The position numbers and the translations under genes are program-made. Positions 18,166 to 26,777 of a DNA stretch of 64,000 nt are shown piece by piece. The stretch's first letter is position 1; each line of letters begins with the position of its first letter. This DNA is from an uncultured Pseudomonadales bacterium. GTDB taxonomy: Bacteria; Pseudomonadota; Gammaproteobacteria; Pseudomonadales; Azotimanducaceae. The stretch spans positions 496,001-560,000 of the forward strand of contig CATOTI010000001.1 in NCBI GenBank assembly GCA_951813295.1, in the 5' to 3' direction. A model generated the notes under the pieces. The model had not been told where the DNA came from. It made no database searches and was given only the letters and a program-made list of their open reading frames with translations.

Positions 18166-19071
18166 TCAAGCCTTCGGTCGTTTCAGGTGCCGATCAAAAA
18201 AGCGCCTGGTGTACTCGAACCACTCATCGTCCTCGAATCCGCCGTGGCCCGCGAGGGGCAGGGAGACGAACTCGTGCTCGACACCGCGATCATTGAGTGC
18301 TTGGACCAGCAGCTCGCTCTGGTGGTGTGGAACCAGGCGATCCTGCTCGCCGTGGACGACGAGGAAAGGTGGTGCGTCGTTCGTGAGATAGGTGATCGGA
18401 TTAGCCCGTGCGACTTCATCCGGGGCCTCTTGAATCGGGCGGCCGATCAAACGCGATTCGGGCGAATCGGCTCCGTCGTGGACGATGTCGTCGCTAATGG
18501 AGTTCGCGTCCATCGCGAGAAAATCGGACGGTCCGTAGAAGTCGACGACGGCGCCAATATGACGTGCGCCGAAATGTGTCTGGCGGGAGGTCGCGCCTGT
18601 GAGAGCGGCGAGATGGCCGCCGGCGGACGGGCCCACGACGCCGATTCGGGCCGGATCGATCGAAAGCGTGGATGACTGGTCGATCAACCAGGCGATTGCG
18701 TCCCAGACGTCTTCGATCTGGGCAGGAAAAGTCGCGATCGAACTCAGCCGGTGGTCGATCGACGCCAGCGCGTAGCCGTGCCCAACGATGTTCGTGAACG
18801 ACATCCAACTCTTCACTTGCTCGCGATCGCCCGCCATCCAGGCGCCGCCGAAGAGGTACACGATGAGTGGCGCCGGTTCATCGTTCGATGTGGCGGGGTA
18901 GAAGTCGAGGTGCAGCGAAAGCGGTTCGTCCGCGTCGTCGACGGTCTTGTAAACGAAGGTTTCCACGTTCGGACGCCCCACGTTCAATGAGGCACGATAG
19001 CCTACGCCCTTTGTCCGGTGGCCGTGTCCGCAACGTTCGTCCGAGAGCGTTCTACGCGACCAGAGGCTCAC
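18166..19071 (-). CDS. Alpha/beta hydrolase, esterase/feruloyl-acetylesterase-like
   Basis: Up to 301 residues. An HGG-like YLFGGAWMAGD loop, the nucleophile elbow GPSAGGH, HGEQDRLVP and the histidine in LAGHGGFED define the fold. The start is uncertain. The ATG at 19071 overlaps the end of the MFS gene by 20 bases, but the first 28 residues do not look like part of the fold; a GTG at 18981 is an alternative. It lies in the same run as the carboxylesterase 59 bases downstream. Confidence 0.78.
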   Translation of the reverse strand: MSLWSRRTLSDERCGHGHRTKGVGYRASLNVGRPNVETFVYKTVDDADEPLSLHLDFYPATSNDEPAPLIVYLFGGAWMAGDREQVKSWMSFTNIVGHGYALASIDHRLSSIATFPAQIEDVWDAIAWLIDQSSTLSIDPARIGVVGPSAGGHLAALTGATSRQTHFGARHIGAVVDFYGPSDFLAMDANSISDDIVHDGADSPESRLIGRPIQEAPDEVARANPITYLTNDAPPFLVVHGEQDRLVPHHQSELLVQALNDRGVEHEFVSLPLAGHGGFEDDEWFEYTRRFFDRHLKRPKA

Positions 19072-20305
19072 TCCGCGCCGCCATCGACCGTACCTGTCGA
19101 TTCAGGACACCAAACCCGATGATCGCGAGGATGTAACAGCTCGCGCCGATTGCCATTGCCATCGTCGTCGACGCCGATTCGGCGATGGCGCCGAGGAAGA
19201 GCCCACCGGCGGGAATCAGGCTGTAGCCGATCGTGTGGATGCCCATGACCCGCCCGCGTAGCTCGTCGGGAACGCGCAACTGCATCGTCGTCATCGAACC
19301 GATCATGAAGACGGAGGCAATCACCGCGGCGGCGAAGGTCAGGGCGATCGCGAGCCAGAAGAACCCGGCGCTCGCCGCCACGGCGAACGCGAAGACGAGT
19401 AGCGCGGATAGGGCGGCGGTGACGAGAACGACACGGCCATCGCGGCTCAATGGGCCAAGCGCTCCGACGATCAACGTGCCGGAAACCGAGCCGACGCCTC
19501 CAGCGCTCAAGAGGAACCCGAAGCCGGTCTCGTCCGTGCCGAGGAGTATCGCAAACGACGGCATGAGCTGAACGTAGCTCATGACGAAGAACATACCGGC
19601 GAACGTGATGACGAGAAGGCCGAGGAAAAGCGGTTCCCGCCAGACGAACGTGACGCCCTCCAAGAGCTGCCCCAGCGGCGATCGCTCGGTGCTCAGCTGG
19701 ACTTGCTTCGTCTCGATTCGAGCAACGACGAGGAACATGATGGCAAAGCCGATCGAGCCGATCGCGAACACCGCATACGTATCGACGAACGCGATCACCA
19801 ATCCGCCGACCGCCGGGATCGCCATCCGGGTGACCTGCCAGACGAATGAGTTCAGCGCGACGGCGCTCGTGAACGCGTTACGCGTGACGAGTTCGGGGTA
19901 GAACGAGACCCGCGCCGGCCATTCGAATCCGGTGATGACCGACGTGAGCGCGGCAATCATCAGGATGTGCACGACCGTCACGGCGCCGAGATAGTCGAGC
20001 ACGGTGAGCGTCGCGAGCAGAACGGCTGTCGCGCCGCTCGCGACGAGAATGATCAGTCGACGATTGAATCGATCGGCAAACACGCCGCCAAAAAGCGTGA
20101 TGGCGACGTTAGGCAGTGCGGCTGCCGCGCCCAGATACCCGAGGTAGAGTTCCGATTCGGTCAGCTCCCAGATGAGCCAACCCTGGCCGAGGGTCGCGAG
20201 TTGCGTGCCGCCTACCGAAGCCAGCGACGCGAACCAGTACCGGCGAAAGACGGCGATACCGAGGGCCGGATAGTGGCGCGTGATGAATGCTGTGATCGCC
20301 GACAA
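19052..20305 (-). CDS. Major facilitator superfamily transporter (MFS_3/EntS-like)
   Basis: 417 residues with about twelve hydrophobic segments. The motif GGVFADRFNRRLIIL in loop 2-3 and PDELRGRVMGIHTI in the second half are typical of the MFS_3 group of exporters. The start is TTG at 20305, 9 bases after the stop of the upstream oxygenase gene and without an obvious ribosome site, so translation is probably coupled. Its position inside an oxygenase/dehydrogenase run suggests it moves the substrate or a product. Confidence 0.83.
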   Translation of the reverse strand: MSAITAFITRHYPALGIAVFRRYWFASLASVGGTQLATLGQGWLIWELTESELYLGYLGAAAALPNVAITLFGGVFADRFNRRLIILVASGATAVLLATLTVLDYLGAVTVVHILMIAALTSVITGFEWPARVSFYPELVTRNAFTSAVALNSFVWQVTRMAIPAVGGLVIAFVDTYAVFAIGSIGFAIMFLVVARIETKQVQLSTERSPLGQLLEGVTFVWREPLFLGLLVITFAGMFFVMSYVQLMPSFAILLGTDETGFGFLLSAGGVGSVSGTLIVGALGPLSRDGRVVLVTAALSALLVFAFAVAASAGFFWLAIALTFAAAVIASVFMIGSMTTMQLRVPDELRGRVMGIHTIGYSLIPAGGLFLGAIAESASTTMAMAIGASCYILAIIGFGVLNRQVRSMAARSEPLVA

Positions 20306-20314
20306 GCTGAACCG

Positions 20315-21382
20315 TTAACCGCGATTGCGGAGTGCGTCTCGATAGGGGGTCATGTCCATCTCAGGATAACGTCGTCCGACCGCATCGACGGTCTCGTCCG
20401 TCCAATAGGTGTCTCCGGGGGCCGCAAAACCCAAAGTCGCGCGTTGCGCGACGGAGAGTTCAGCCAGGTAGCGCGTCGGGATCGAGGCCATCGGCCAGGA
20501 GAAACTCTGCCAGGAGATCCACTCGGCATTCTTGTGCCGCCAGACGTGGTGATGTGTGTGTCGTACGCGCTCGAGCGCCACCGGCGTGCCGCGGTGCCAC
20601 GCATCGAGGCGGTAGAGCACACAGGTACCGACGCGAAAGCGAATCGGCTTTTCGTCCCGATAGCGCCGCTCGACGCGTTCGGGTGCTCGCGGGCCGGTCG
20701 CATTGCCCGCTGAGCCGTTTTTTGTTCCCGCAACGAAGTTCGGCGGGTTGAAGGTTGTCGGCTCGTACGATGTGAGTTCTTCGGCATCGGCAGGACAGAA
20801 ATGCGTTGCGCCACCGGCCTCGTCGACGTCGGCGTAGTAGCAGAGGCACGCAACCGCTTCGGGCGAGCTGGTCCTCGGGGGAACGAGAAGCGTGTTATTG
20901 CCGTAATCGACGTGGATGTCCTGATCGCCCTCGATCGTGATCCGATCACCCTCGTCGCGTGTTGCCGGGTGTCCGACCTTGGCGATGACGTGAGACTGAC
21001 TGATCCTGAGATCGATCGGCTCGCACTCGATCAGACTCGCTGCCGCCGCGAGAGCGCGCGGATGCAGGCTCATTTGATTGAGTGCCGCGTCGGCGGCTTT
21101 TTCGTCGCCGCGGAACCAGGGCATCTCACTGAAACCGCCATGCGCGTTCTTGGCGTTAGCGAGGATGCGCTCCGCGGGGTGTAGCGACCGAGCCTCATCG
21201 ACCGCGCGCGCCATCAGCTCGGCGGGCCAGAGGTTTTCCACCACGACGAACCCGCGTTCGCGGAACCGTCGACGCTGTTCGGGGCTCAACACCTCGTCCG
21301 ATCCGATGTCGAGCGTCTCGGCGTGCCACCAGTCGTCGTCGGCGAGCTCCCGATAGGGGTCCGGGTTGACGTTACGGACCAT
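20315..21382 (-). CDS. Phytanoyl-CoA dioxygenase (PhyH) family protein
   Basis: 355 residues. The iron-binding motif is intact: H157-V-D159 in DIHVDYGNN and the distal histidine H263 in DAWHRGTPV. This supports a functional Fe(II)/2-oxoglutarate hydroxylase. Residues 40-60 (RRFRERGFVVVENLWP) are the usual PhyH N-terminal signature. The start overlaps the stop of the upstream dehydrogenase by one base (TAATG), so the two are translationally coupled. The hydroxylated substrate is unknown. Confidence 0.85.
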   Translation of the reverse strand: MVRNVNPDPYRELADDDWWHAETLDIGSDEVLSPEQRRRFRERGFVVVENLWPAELMARAVDEARSLHPAERILANAKNAHGGFSEMPWFRGDEKAADAALNQMSLHPRALAAAASLIECEPIDLRISQSHVIAKVGHPATRDEGDRITIEGDQDIHVDYGNNTLLVPPRTSSPEAVACLCYYADVDEAGGATHFCPADAEELTSYEPTTFNPPNFVAGTKNGSAGNATGPRAPERVERRYRDEKPIRFRVGTCVLYRLDAWHRGTPVALERVRHTHHHVWRHKNAEWISWQSFSWPMASIPTRYLAELSVAQRATLGFAAPGDTYWTDETVDAVGRRYPEMDMTPYRDALRNRG

Positions 21383-22263
21383 TACTCGTCCGCCTCGGTC
21401 ATTCGCTTCCCGGCGATGAGCGGGTAAATCGCTGCGATATCGGCGCGTTCGTCGATCGCGGAGAGTCGCTGCCAGGCATCGATCACCGCGGGGCTGACCC
21501 AGCGGTCGGTATCGAGCCCGTCCGCGGCTGCTGCGTACAGGCGCAAGTCCTTGAGAAGCTGATCGACACGGAATCCGAGCTGCATCGTGCCGGGCACGAT
21601 CTCCCGCGGAAACTTGTCCGCCGTGGCCGTGTTCTGCCCACTCGATACATTGAGTACGTCCAGCATGGTCTCGAGGTCGAGTCCAGCGCGTTGGCCGAAC
21701 GCGATGGCCTCACTCGTCGCGGCCATGGCAGTGCCGGACAGAAAGTTGTTCAGAATCTTCATCGCCTGGCCGGTACCCGCGGCTTCGCCGACGTGGAAAA
21801 CGTTACCGCCGAAGCTCGAGAGGATGGGGCGTGCTCGTTCAAAGACGTCTCGTGCCCCTCCGCACATGACGGCAATGGTGCCGGCGACGGCTCCCGCCAC
21901 ACCGCCCGAAACCGGTGCGTCCAGGTAGACGAAACCGGCGACCGCGGCGTCGCGTGCGTGGCGTTCGGCCGGCTCGACGCCGATCGTCGATGCATCAATG
22001 AAAAGTTCGGTAGCTCGATCGTCCGCGCTGATCACCGCGGCGAGTACGTCGCTCACCACCCGGCCATCGGGTAACGACGTGACGATCTCGCGGCAACTCG
22101 CTGCGACCTCGGCGGTAGTCGCGACGAACGTCGATCCGGACGGTGCTCGAGCGCCGCCCGCGACGTCCGTGCAGACGACTTCATATCCCGCCGTGACCAG
22201 ATGACCGGCCATCGGTGCTCCCATGTTGCCGAGCCCGATGAAGCCAACGGTTCGTTCGTTCAT
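21382..22263 (-). CDS. 3-hydroxyisobutyrate dehydrogenase family (beta-hydroxyacid dehydrogenase)
   Basis: 293 residues. The Rossmann motif GFIGLGNMG is at the N-terminus, the substrate-binding segment VYLDAPVSGGVAGAVAGTI follows, and the catalytic lysine sits in MKILNNFLSG. The family oxidises beta-hydroxy acids (3-hydroxyisobutyrate, tartronate semialdehyde, 6-phosphogluconate) with NAD(P)+. It lies between a CMD-family gene (9 bases upstream) and a PhyH oxygenase (1-base overlap), which points to one catabolic operon. Confidence 0.9.
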   Translation of the reverse strand: MNERTVGFIGLGNMGAPMAGHLVTAGYEVVCTDVAGGARAPSGSTFVATTAEVAASCREIVTSLPDGRVVSDVLAAVISADDRATELFIDASTIGVEPAERHARDAAVAGFVYLDAPVSGGVAGAVAGTIAVMCGGARDVFERARPILSSFGGNVFHVGEAAGTGQAMKILNNFLSGTAMAATSEAIAFGQRAGLDLETMLDVLNVSSGQNTATADKFPREIVPGTMQLGFRVDQLLKDLRLYAAAADGLDTDRWVSPAVIDAWQRLSAIDERADIAAIYPLIAGKRMTEADE

Positions 22264-22272
22264 CTCAGAGCA

Positions 22273-22650
22273 TCACTCAGCGCGTTCCGTGAGGATGCGC
22301 CGTGCAATCTTGAACGCCGACACGGATGACGGGATCCCTGCATAGACGCCGACATGGAAGAGTGTGTCCTTGATCTGTTCGATGTCGCATTCGTTATTGA
22401 GTGCGCCGTTGAAGTGGAGTTCGAACTCCTCCCAACGCCCGAGCGAGGCGAGGATGGCCAGGTTGATGAGCGAACGCTGTTGGTTGTCGAGCGCATCGCG
22501 GCCCCAACAAGCGCCCCAGCAGTATTCCGTCACGAACTGCTGAAAATCCCTGTTGAAATCGTCCGCCGTCTTGGTTGCGTTTTCGACGTATTCGGCGCCG
22601 AGGACAGCCGTGCGAATGGCCAATCCTTTATCGTGAACTTCCTGATCCAT
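22273..22650 (-). CDS. Carboxymuconolactone decarboxylase (CMD) family protein
   Basis: 125 residues, the usual CMD length. DNQQRSLINLAILASLGRWEEF and LHFNGALNNEC match the family core. The segment EYCWGACWGRD near residue 43 places cysteines where PcaC-type enzymes have their helix before the core. The ATG at 22650 follows GAGGCGAGGGATCA. The expected chemistry is decarboxylation of a gamma-carboxymuconolactone-like intermediate, or a related lyase or redox role. It precedes the dehydrogenase by 9 bases. Confidence 0.85.
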   Translation of the reverse strand: MDQEVHDKGLAIRTAVLGAEYVENATKTADDFNRDFQQFVTEYCWGACWGRDALDNQQRSLINLAILASLGRWEEFELHFNGALNNECDIEQIKDTLFHVGVYAGIPSSVSAFKIARRILTERAE

Positions 22651-22760
22651 TGATCCCTCGCCTCGTTTTGTGGATATCAGGAGAATGCTAGAACTCATCC
22701 TCGCTCGAGTAACCCAAAACATTGCACGCACGGGCGCACGTGTCGGGCGGACAGTGAAGA

Positions 22761-23393
22761 TCAGGGGGCCGGTTTCGTCCCGGCTACGATCCAGAGCGGA
22801 TCGCCGACGTCAGGGGAGCGGTCGATGAATCGAACGTCGTCGAAGCCGCTCATCGATAGGTAGGCGCTCACGAGTTGCACGCGTTCATTCGCCGAGAGTT
22901 GGCGGAAAGCGGCGATCGCCTTCGTCGGGAAGCAACGGTGGCTCATGGCGATGTAGACATCACCGCCGGGGCGGAGCGTCGTGAGCATCGACTGGGCCAC
23001 ATCGAAGGGGCGGGTTAAGTACTGAACGGAGACGGTGATCAAGATGCGATCGAAGCTCGCCGGCGGGTAAGGCAGTTGCGGATCGACGTTGAGATCGTGG
23101 ACCCGATGGTCGTCGAGCACGGGGTTATGTGCGAGCTCCGCTTCGTTCATGCCGAGCCCGCTGACGCGGCCGAAGGTGATGTCGTCCGGTAGATGCGAAA
23201 TCCACGAGCTCATGAGATCGAGTACGTCTGACCCGGCCGGAATCGCATCACGGTAGAAGTTCGTCAGGGCATCGATCGTCGCCTGGTCGATATGGGCGAC
23301 AAAGCGTGGTTCGCGGTAAAAGCCGGTATCCGCGGATTCGTCCACGCGCTCGAAGAGGGCTGCCGGTAGCCCGTGCTGGTCGTCGGCAGTCAA
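22761..23393 (-). CDS. Class I SAM-dependent methyltransferase-like protein
   Basis: About 210 residues. A Rossmann-like methyltransferase core is suggested by GSDVLDLMSSWISHLP, VHDLNVDPQLPYPPASFDRILITVSVQYL and TLRPGGDVYIAMSHRCFP. The first motif lacks the full GxGxG pattern, so SAM binding may be weak or atypical. The chosen start is TTG at 23393, which overlaps the TGA of the upstream hydrolase (TTGA); the ATG at 23447 is the alternative. Its target is unknown. Confidence 0.68.
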   Translation of the reverse strand: MTADDQHGLPAALFERVDESADTGFYREPRFVAHIDQATIDALTNFYRDAIPAGSDVLDLMSSWISHLPDDITFGRVSGLGMNEAELAHNPVLDDHRVHDLNVDPQLPYPPASFDRILITVSVQYLTRPFDVAQSMLTTLRPGGDVYIAMSHRCFPTKAIAAFRQLSANERVQLVSAYLSMSGFDDVRFIDRSPDVGDPLWIVAGTKPAP

Positions 23394-24130
23394 GGCGTTT
23401 GGTCGTGCGCAAGGGTACGCGTGAAAAACTCGATGACTTTTTCCCATGCGTCTTCGCTGGCGTCCTCGCGGTAGCGCTCGGGACTCGGGAAGTTCTGAAA
23501 CGCGTGTCCAGCACCATCGTAGCGATGGAATTCGTGCGCGACGCCGACGTCCGACAGCGTGCGGTCGATGACGTCGACGTCTTCCGGCGACGGGTTGGCA
23601 TCGTCGTTACCGAAGAACCCGGCAACGGGGCAGCGGATATTGGCTGCGAGGTCGATCGCGGGCGGTGTCACCGGTCCCATGCTCTTCAGGATGCGACCCC
23701 CATAGAAAATCGCGGCTGCCCGACAGGCCTCGATGTGTGCGGCGCCGAGCCACGCGATTCGTCCACCCCAGCAATGCCCGGCGATTCCCATTCGGTCGGC
23801 ATCGACATCGCTCTGGCCGCGCAGCACCTCGAACGCGGCCTCGAGATCGAGGCGCGTCCAATCGTCGCGGCTGCCGTCCCGCTTCACTTCGATCGGATCC
23901 GTTTTCGGCCACCAGTGAAAGACGAATGGCGCGACCACGTAGAAGCCGTTCGCGGCGAAGCGTCGGGCCGTCGTGAGCGTGAATTCGTCGTTTTCGATAC
24001 CCGTGTGGCCAACGGGGATGTGCTGCGCGAGGACGAGACCCGGATGGGACCCCGTGGACTTCTCCCGGTCCGGTGGAAAACAGAACACTTCCATCTCGCT
24101 CGTGCCGACGGGAACGGTTTCAATGTGCAC
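23390..24130 (-). CDS. Dienelactone hydrolase family protein
   Basis: 246 residues from the GTG at 24130, chosen because AAGGAG lies 6 bases upstream and the protein then begins at the first beta strand (MHIETVPVG). The nucleophile C120 lies in GHCWGG and the histidine in GAGHAFQNFP. Unlike the copy at 15659-16534 it has no export signal, so it is cytoplasmic. It heads the minus-strand run that continues through the methyltransferase-like gene with overlapping stop and start. It probably opens a lactone or hydrolyses an ester. Confidence 0.86.
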   Translation of the reverse strand: MHIETVPVGTSEMEVFCFPPDREKSTGSHPGLVLAQHIPVGHTGIENDEFTLTTARRFAANGFYVVAPFVFHWWPKTDPIEVKRDGSRDDWTRLDLEAAFEVLRGQSDVDADRMGIAGHCWGGRIAWLGAAHIEACRAAAIFYGGRILKSMGPVTPPAIDLAANIRCPVAGFFGNDDANPSPEDVDVIDRTLSDVGVAHEFHRYDGAGHAFQNFPSPERYREDASEDAWEKVIEFFTRTLAHDQTP

Positions 24131-24219
24131 GACGAACTCCTTAGGCTCTGGTGGCGAGACTAGCGTGTCATCCGAGCGCATGCGACGCTCGGCCGTTCCG
24201 AAGGCTGGCGGGTAACACG

Positions 24220-24945
24220 GTGAAAGGGGCGGTCCATCGGGGCCTCAAGGGTCGAATAGGCGCGGAGCTCCGTCTTCGCCAGCACAACATCGACAACCGT
24301 CGCGGCATCGTCGATGCCGACGCGCAGCGCCACTTCGTGATCGACGACGTCCTCCCGGCGGACGTTTTCGATCGCCTCGTGGAGCGTGTGGCAGGTGAGA
24401 CGAGCTGGGTCCGAAGCTCGACCACCTGGCGCAGTGGCGAAGCGATCGGCGGGCATGAACTCGAGGCCCGCATGGCGGAGGAGCTGGCTTACCTCGATGG
24501 CGACGACTTCATCGCCAAACTACGCGCGGTCACAGGGTTCGACGATCTCGAGTTCGTCCCGGCGGTCGATACGAACCGCTTGAGCATGCTCAGGTATCGG
24601 AACGAGGGCGATCGAATCGATTGGCACGTCGACGGCAGTATCTACCTGGGAGCACGCTGGGCAGGAATCCTGACCCTCGTCGAGAAGACATTCGACGAGC
24701 AGGCGAAGCTCGAACTCATGCCCCACGGCGAATTGGTGAACCTGCCGGCGGCGAGTGCACCTAACTCGCTGGTGCTCTTCCAGGGCGATCATGTCCGCCA
24801 CCGCGCGCGGCCGCTCGTCCACGGCGAAGAACGGATCGTGCTGAGCCTGCTGTTGTCGACGTGGCCCGTGCGGACGCTGAATCCTTTCCTGCGTCGATAC
24901 CAATCGCGCGTGAATCTGACGTTCTACGGCAATCCCGACCCTTGA
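24220..24945 (+). CDS. 2-oxoglutarate/Fe(II) oxygenase family protein
   Basis: About 241 residues from a GTG at 24220; the start is uncertain and a GTG at 24151 is in frame. The iron motif H136-V-D138 in DWHVDGSIY and a distal histidine with following arginine in RHRARPL (H194, R196) form the complete facial triad and 2-oxoglutarate anchor. The N-terminal HFVIDDVLPADVFDRL is typical of prolyl-4-hydroxylase-like proteins. It is the only plus-strand gene between two minus-strand operons and diverges from the dienelactone hydrolase. Confidence 0.76.
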   Translation: MKGAVHRGLKGRIGAELRLRQHNIDNRRGIVDADAQRHFVIDDVLPADVFDRLVERVAGETSWVRSSTTWRSGEAIGGHELEARMAEELAYLDGDDFIAKLRAVTGFDDLEFVPAVDTNRLSMLRYRNEGDRIDWHVDGSIYLGARWAGILTLVEKTFDEQAKLELMPHGELVNLPAASAPNSLVLFQGDHVRHRARPLVHGEERIVLSLLLSTWPVRTLNPFLRRYQSRVNLTFYGNPDP

Positions 24946-24949
24946 GGGA

Positions 24950-25390
24950 TTAGCTCCCGTTCACCTCGCCGAACGTCAGATCGCCACCGTGCGCACTGAG
25001 TTTCGTGGGTTCGAGACGCAGCACGATACGATCCGCTAACTCGGTTACTTCCTCGTCGGCCTGCGGCTCGCCGAGGTACTTCGCTCGCATGGCGACGAGA
25101 AGCCGGGCTGCGCCGGTCTGATGGATCTCGAAGTGGCCGTTGCCCTTCACCTGGCGGTTTCGCCGAAAGTTCTCGTCGCCTTCGTCGATGTCGACACAGA
25201 ACGATCCGCGCGGATCCGCACGCAGGCACCGCACGTGGAACTTGTCGATCTCACTCGTCGTCCAGAAGGCACCGTCGCGCCACAGGAACCAGCAAGGCAG
25301 TTGTCGTGGACTGCCATCGGGCGCCAGGAATGCGATGGTGGCGGTTTTCGGCAGCGTCAGGATCCGGGTGATTTCGACGTCATCGAGCAT
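24950..25390 (-). CDS. Pyridoxamine 5'-phosphate oxidase-like FMN-binding split-barrel protein
   Basis: 146 residues. LPKTATIAFLAPDGSPRQLPCWFLW and WTTSEIDKFHVRCLRADPRGSFCVDID match the split beta-barrel of the PNPOx/F420-dependent group, with the lysine and arginine positions used to hold the flavin phosphate. No adjacent vitamin B6 genes exist, so a general FMN- or F420-linked reductase role is more likely. The ATG at 25390 is the first that leaves the barrel intact. It is the last gene of the minus-strand operon starting near 29574. Confidence 0.75.
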   Translation of the reverse strand: MLDDVEITRILTLPKTATIAFLAPDGSPRQLPCWFLWRDGAFWTTSEIDKFHVRCLRADPRGSFCVDIDEGDENFRRNRQVKGNGHFEIHQTGAARLLVAMRAKYLGEPQADEEVTELADRIVLRLEPTKLSAHGGDLTFGEVNGS

Positions 25391-25427
25391 CGCGTGACGT
25401 TGGGCGCGGATGATGGTCCTCAACGGC

Positions 25428-26177
25428 TCAGTCCCCGGGCCGGACCGCGCGGAAGAAGAATCGGTCGGTGTTTCGGTAGATCTTCTCGTCGTAGACCATA
25501 AGCGTGTGTTCGTCGGCGGGGTTCCCGTAGAGATCGGAGGTCGCGACGATCTCGAAACCGCTCGATTCGAGAAGACGTCGGGCAATGGTGGGTTCGATTC
25601 GATGTAGCGCCGCGTTGTCCTGACCCGCAACACCGACGTGATCGGTGACGCCCAGCACGCCGCCCGGCTTCAGCGCTCGATAAATGGCGTCGAGGAAGCG
25701 CAAGGCCGCCGGTTCCCCGTCGCGGTAGTAGAAGTCGTGCAGGATGTTGCCGAGAAACGCGACATCGACTTCACGATCGAGCCCGAAATCGTCGTACGAC
25801 GTGATATGCAGCACGGTGTTCGGCAGTCGATCACCGGCGAGGCGCTCGTCCATCGTTCGTTCGTAGTAGCCGTCCGCGTATCGCTCGAGCACGCGTCGTG
25901 TGTTGTGCGAAAAGACTTTTCCGGTCGGTCCCACGGCCGCGGCGAGCATTTCGGTCGTGTATCCGGCATATGCGCCAACGTCGAGGGCGGTTATACCGGC
26001 CGCAACTTGGAGGAAAACGAACGCATCGTATGGTTTTCTGCCCGCATCTCGCGGTAAATCGAAGCGATGGCGGTCGGGCGTCGCCTGCTGTGCTTCGATT
26101 CGTGTCCGCATTGCCTCGTCGGCAAACGAAGCGATCGTCAGGAGTGCAACGACCGTAGCGAGAAACCCTCGACGCAT
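25428..26177 (-). CDS. Exported SAM-methyltransferase-like protein
   Basis: 249 residues. A signal peptide (MRRGFLATVVALLTIASFADEA) is followed by a seven-strand methyltransferase core: ALDVGAYAGYTTEMLA (motif I intact), VAFLGNILHDFYY, and ALKPGGVLGVTDHVG. Homologues with the same layout and RFDLPRDAGRKPYDAF start are common in proteobacteria. How SAM would be available outside the cytoplasm is unclear. The start lies 4 bases after the stop of the EthD-like gene. Confidence 0.78.
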   Translation of the reverse strand: MRRGFLATVVALLTIASFADEAMRTRIEAQQATPDRHRFDLPRDAGRKPYDAFVFLQVAAGITALDVGAYAGYTTEMLAAAVGPTGKVFSHNTRRVLERYADGYYERTMDERLAGDRLPNTVLHITSYDDFGLDREVDVAFLGNILHDFYYRDGEPAALRFLDAIYRALKPGGVLGVTDHVGVAGQDNAALHRIEPTIARRLLESSGFEIVATSDLYGNPADEHTLMVYDEKIYRNTDRFFFRAVRPGD

Positions 26178-26181
26178 GACG

Positions 26182-26754
26182 CTAACCGTTCGCGAAGCGC
26201 TCGGACGTCGCTCGGTCGATGACGAGGCGGCGAGGCGAGCGTTTCGTGTCGGCGAACTGGGCGACGTCTTCGGCAATGATCTGGCTGCCGCCGGGTTCGG
26301 TGAAAAATTTTTCACGAAGGTCTTGGACCGAAGCGAAGCCGCAGAGCGCGAATCCGTCGTACTCAGCACCCGATAACGTCTGGACGACCGAGAGTTGGTG
26401 GTAGTGAGTCATGACGCCATGCTGGATGAGGGCCAGCGGCGCATGGCGATCACGCCAATGGTCGTCCGAATCACGGTGCGTGAGTTCAGGATGGTGCACC
26501 ATGGGGAAGAGGCCGATCGCCTCCCAAGAGCCCGCTTTGATGGTGCGACGGCAGATGAGGTAGCTACCGACGTCCCCGACCGAGCGCAGATAGTCGATGT
26601 CGTCACAGGAGCCCGTCACCAGTGCTCGAAACGGTAGGCGGTCCGTGTCCCGATCATCGACGTAGCAACGCCCGTTCAAACGCGCGTGAATCGCTTCGAT
26701 CGAATCGAGATCGTTGGTCGCGACGGCGACTTCCATTTCACTTGCTATCGTCAT
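26182..26754 (-). CDS. EthD-like dimeric alpha-beta barrel protein
   Basis: 190 residues. The C-terminal half (HWRDRHAPLALIQHG, then a conserved HYHQLSVVQ) is the EthD/ferredoxin-like fold seen in small oxygenase-associated proteins and polyketide-type cyclases. The ATG at 26754 follows CGAGGTATCA. The N-terminal part has no recognised motif. Position between an exported repeat protein and an exported methyltransferase gives no clear substrate. Confidence 0.6.
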   Translation of the reverse strand: MTIASEMEVAVATNDLDSIEAIHARLNGRCYVDDRDTDRLPFRALVTGSCDDIDYLRSVGDVGSYLICRRTIKAGSWEAIGLFPMVHHPELTHRDSDDHWRDRHAPLALIQHGVMTHYHQLSVVQTLSGAEYDGFALCGFASVQDLREKFFTEPGGSQIIAEDVAQFADTKRSPRRLVIDRATSERFANG

Positions 26755-26777
26755 TGATACCTCGGCTGGGTGTTGGC

